Positions 39,156 to 40,551 of a stretch of DNA of 40,551 bases are shown one piece after another. Under the pieces are notes generated by a model. It was not told the DNA's origin and searched no databases. It was given only the letters and a program-made list of their open reading frames with translations. Numbering within the stretch: position 1 is the first letter of the stretch; every line of letters begins with the position of its first letter. Source of the DNA: Nitrospirota bacterium (lineage in GTDB: Bacteria > Nitrospirota > 9FT-COMBO-42-15 > HDB-SIOI813); the NCBI GenBank assembly GCA_016212215.1, contig JACRGV010000106.1:1-40551 (forward strand), read 5' to 3'. The translations under genes were made by a program, and so were the position numbers.

Positions 39156-39578
39156 TTACTTTTTTATACCTAAAGTAGTCTCCCAAATATCAGCGTGGTT
39201 TTCCTCATCTGTAAGTATCTTTTCCATCATAAGCCTGCTTGTGGGGTCGCCCAATTCATCGAACAGTTTAATATGAGACTTGTATTGTGCAATCGCCTCA
39301 TTTTCTCCATCGAGGTCATCCTGCATCATCTTGTAAAGGTCTCCACCTTTCTTAATGACAGCAGGTGTTGTGGTCGGATCGCCGCCAAGGTAATTAACCC
39401 TCTCTGCAATCATTTCCATGTGTTTCATCTCATCCCGTGAAATCTTCTCAAATAATCCAAGAACTGCCGGACTATCAAAGCCCTCTCCTGTCCAGTGATG
39501 ATGCAGATATTGAAGTGTTGCCGCAATCTCAAGTGCAAGGTCCTTATTAAGCGCCTCTATAATTTTTTCTCTACTCAT
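39156..39578 (-). CDS. Ferritin-like di-iron protein (bacterioferritin-type)
   Basis: 140 residues forming a four-helix ferritin-like bundle. Two EXXH half-motifs are visible: SRDEMKHMEMIAERVNYLGG (near 50-70) and ILTDEENHADIWE (near 125-137), with further Glu in DLALEIAATLQYLHHHWTGE and DLDGENEAIAQYKSH. The di-iron ligands thus appear complete. It probably oxidises and stores iron. A strong site AAGGAGGTG precedes the ATG. It lies next to, and in the same direction as, a DtxR-type regulator, fitting iron homeostasis. Confidence 0.88.
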   Translation of the reverse strand: MSREKIIEALNKDLALEIAATLQYLHHHWTGEGFDSPAVLGLFEKISRDEMKHMEMIAERVNYLGGDPTTTPAVIKKGGDLYKMMQDDLDGENEAIAQYKSHIKLFDELGDPTSRLMMEKILTDEENHADIWETTLGIKK

Positions 39579-39630
39579 ATACCCACCTCCTTTTTTGGTT
39601 GCCGAATATTTATCATTTAGCAGATAGCAC

Positions 39631-39686
39631 CTTATTCTTACTTCTTACTTCTTACTTATTACTTATTACTTATTACTTATTCTTGT
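39631..39686 (+). repeat. 7-nt-word array between the ferritin-like and DtxR-type genes
   Basis: CTTATTC, TTACTTC, TTACTTC, four TTACTTA, TTCTTGT in register. Single arm, no mirror nearby. On the minus strand it lies in the 5' region of the ferritin-like gene, ~50 bp before its ATG. Confidence 0.85.
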
Positions 39687-39715
39687 CTAATCAGCATTCA
39701 TTTGTCAACTACAAA

Positions 39716-40399
39716 TCAGGTTTTCTTAACAAAAATCTCTTTTGCCAGGTCTTTATCAAGTGCAAGCTCAGTCTCACCAATTTTTATAACATAAGTAGGC
39801 TGTTTCTGATGAAGTTTTATTATGCCGCCTGGAAGGATACCGAAGGAGCTTAAGCGATCTAACCTTGCATGATACTTGGATGATATAAATACTATCTTTG
39901 CCTCATCTCCTACAACCAGATCCGTTAAGGATACTACAAGGGGCCTGACCTCAAGTGAGGATTTCTTACAGCACTCCCCACGTGGAATAGCCTTCCCATG
40001 CGGGCATGTGGGCGGATGACCAAGGAATGTGCAAATACTGTCTACTACCACCTGTCCGAGGACATGTGTATGTTCAAGCTCACATGCGTGGTCTTCAAGC
40101 TGTTGTTCATCTACCTCAAAGACCTCAGATAAAAGTCTCTCTGCAATCCTGTGCCTTCTGATTATCTCCCCTGCCAACTTCTCACCGGCGTCCCTAAAAG
40201 CTATCTTACCATTGCTTGTTGAAACCAGCCCTGATGACTCAATATTTTTAAGCAGTACACCGGCCTGAGGATCTTCTGATTTCTTGATCAGGTTATCAAC
40301 AGTCGCCTCTCCGTCTTCTACAAGCATCCAGACCAACTCAAGTAACTCGTCTACCCTGTCATCCTCAAATCTCTGCTCCCGTGTCCTCGAATAATCCAC
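39716..40399 (-). CDS. DtxR/MntR-family metal-dependent repressor
   Basis: 227 residues from GTG 40399 (AAGGAGAAGTGC upstream). The N-terminal winged helix is 10-70 (DDRVDELLELVWMLVEDGEA, VLLKNIESSGLVSTSNGKIA). The metal-binding/dimer domain has RRHRIAERLLSEVFEVDEQQ, LEDHACELEHTHVLGQVVVD, ICTFLGHPPTCPHGKAIPRG and a CC pair, supplying Glu/His/Cys ligands. The C-terminal SH3/FeoA-like domain follows (LTDLVVGDEAKIVFISSKYH, FGILPGGIIKLHQKQPTY, LAKEIFVKK). It should repress iron or manganese genes when metal is bound. A palindromic repeat ends just upstream of its ribosome-binding site. Confidence 0.92.
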   Translation of the reverse strand: MDYSRTREQRFEDDRVDELLELVWMLVEDGEATVDNLIKKSEDPQAGVLLKNIESSGLVSTSNGKIAFRDAGEKLAGEIIRRHRIAERLLSEVFEVDEQQLEDHACELEHTHVLGQVVVDSICTFLGHPPTCPHGKAIPRGECCKKSSLEVRPLVVSLTDLVVGDEAKIVFISSKYHARLDRLSSFGILPGGIIKLHQKQPTYVIKIGETELALDKDLAKEIFVKKT

Positions 40400-40412
40400 G
40401 CACTTCTCCTTT

Positions 40413-40551
40413 CATCCGAAAATCAACCCCATCCCCACCCTACCCCTCCCCTTGAAGGGGAGGGAATCAACATAGCCCCCTCTCCCTCAGGGAGAGGGTT
40501 AGGGTGAGGGTGGGGTTTTCATTGCCATTTGTGAGCCACCGGCTCATGACG
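40413..40551 (-). repeat. Palindromic repeat (flank plus CCCCACCC payload) at the right edge
   Basis: The minus-strand copy is nearly identical to the repeat at 1472-1624: terminus TTCATCCGAAAATCAACCCC, CTCCCCTTGAAGGGGAGGGA, ATCAACATAGCCCCCTCTCC, CTCAGGGAGAGGGTTAGGG. It then runs into the flank CATTTGTGAGCCACCGGCTC and the window edge. The palindromic core of the flank (TGAGCCACCGGCTCA) again has a different stem from other copies. Confidence 0.88.

Noticed and set aside
1-40551. tRNA, rRNA or intact insertion-sequence transposase
   Set aside because: No cloverleaf-like or rRNA-like segment and no transposase motif was recognised on either strand; weak similarity could have been missed by eye.

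Overview
The window reads as chromosomal DNA of a Gram-negative, probably free-living bacterium. Support comes from several Sec signal peptides and lipoboxes, a sigma-54 response regulator, a periplasmic-adaptor ABC exporter, ApbE and peptidoglycan-recycling enzymes. The gene styles (MalT/BTAD regulators, CFI-box C-termini, MopE-like DNDxDGxVDEG motif, many MNT/HEPN pairs) would fit Nitrospirota or a neighbouring deep-branching phylum. That placement is an inference, not a sequence match. No rRNA, tRNA, CRISPR array or intact transposase was seen.

Layout. 0-1.4 kb: a gene running in from the left edge, an XRE regulator with a coiled-coil partner, and a truncated TonB/AgmX-type protein. 1.6-4.0 kb: convergent DUF1460 peptidase and NagZ-like glycosidase (muropeptide processing). 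4.2-12.4 kb (minus): three very large exported repeat proteins, including a gingipain-type C25 peptidase with a CFI-box tail. 12.65-15.35 kb: a decayed regulator/hydrolase copy, interrupted by toxin-antitoxin genes and relics. 15.4-20.4 kb (minus): a Big_2 lipoprotein and a large PKD/thrombospondin-type adhesin split by a frameshift. 20.6-24.0 kb (minus): a MalT-like ATPase/BTAD regulator split by an inserted repeat; an alpha/beta-hydrolase pseudogene diverges from it. 25.2-27.6 kb: an intact MntA-HepT pair, DUF433, and relics of four other small families. 27.7-40.5 kb: mostly conserved genes: precorrin-2 dehydrogenase, LivH-LivM, pyruvate kinase, an HlyD/ATPase/permease exporter with ApbE, a sigma-54 response regulator, a ferritin-like protein and a DtxR/MntR regulator.

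Three connected stories stand out. (1) A 25-bp sequence made of two tandem copies of the 11-mer GATAACGGATT occurs exactly twice, each time upstream of a surface-protein cluster and just downstream of a BTAD regulator gene or its relic. A TGATAAT -10-like box follows at nearly constant distance. This is the layout expected of SARP/BTAD-controlled promoters, so the two surface clusters may be one duplicated, regulator-controlled system. (2) A modular GC-rich palindromic repeat (constant hairpin flank plus interchangeable payloads) is scattered through the window. It has entered reading frames (nagZ, the regulator) and supplies start codons, a ribosome-binding site and a stop codon to neighbours. 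(3) A second family consists of arrays of 7-nt words, usually with a mirror-image array after a short gap. They sit directly on stop codons of several plus-strand genes, flank a four-helix-bundle gene relic, and in apbE appear to encode the hydrophobic core of the signal peptide.
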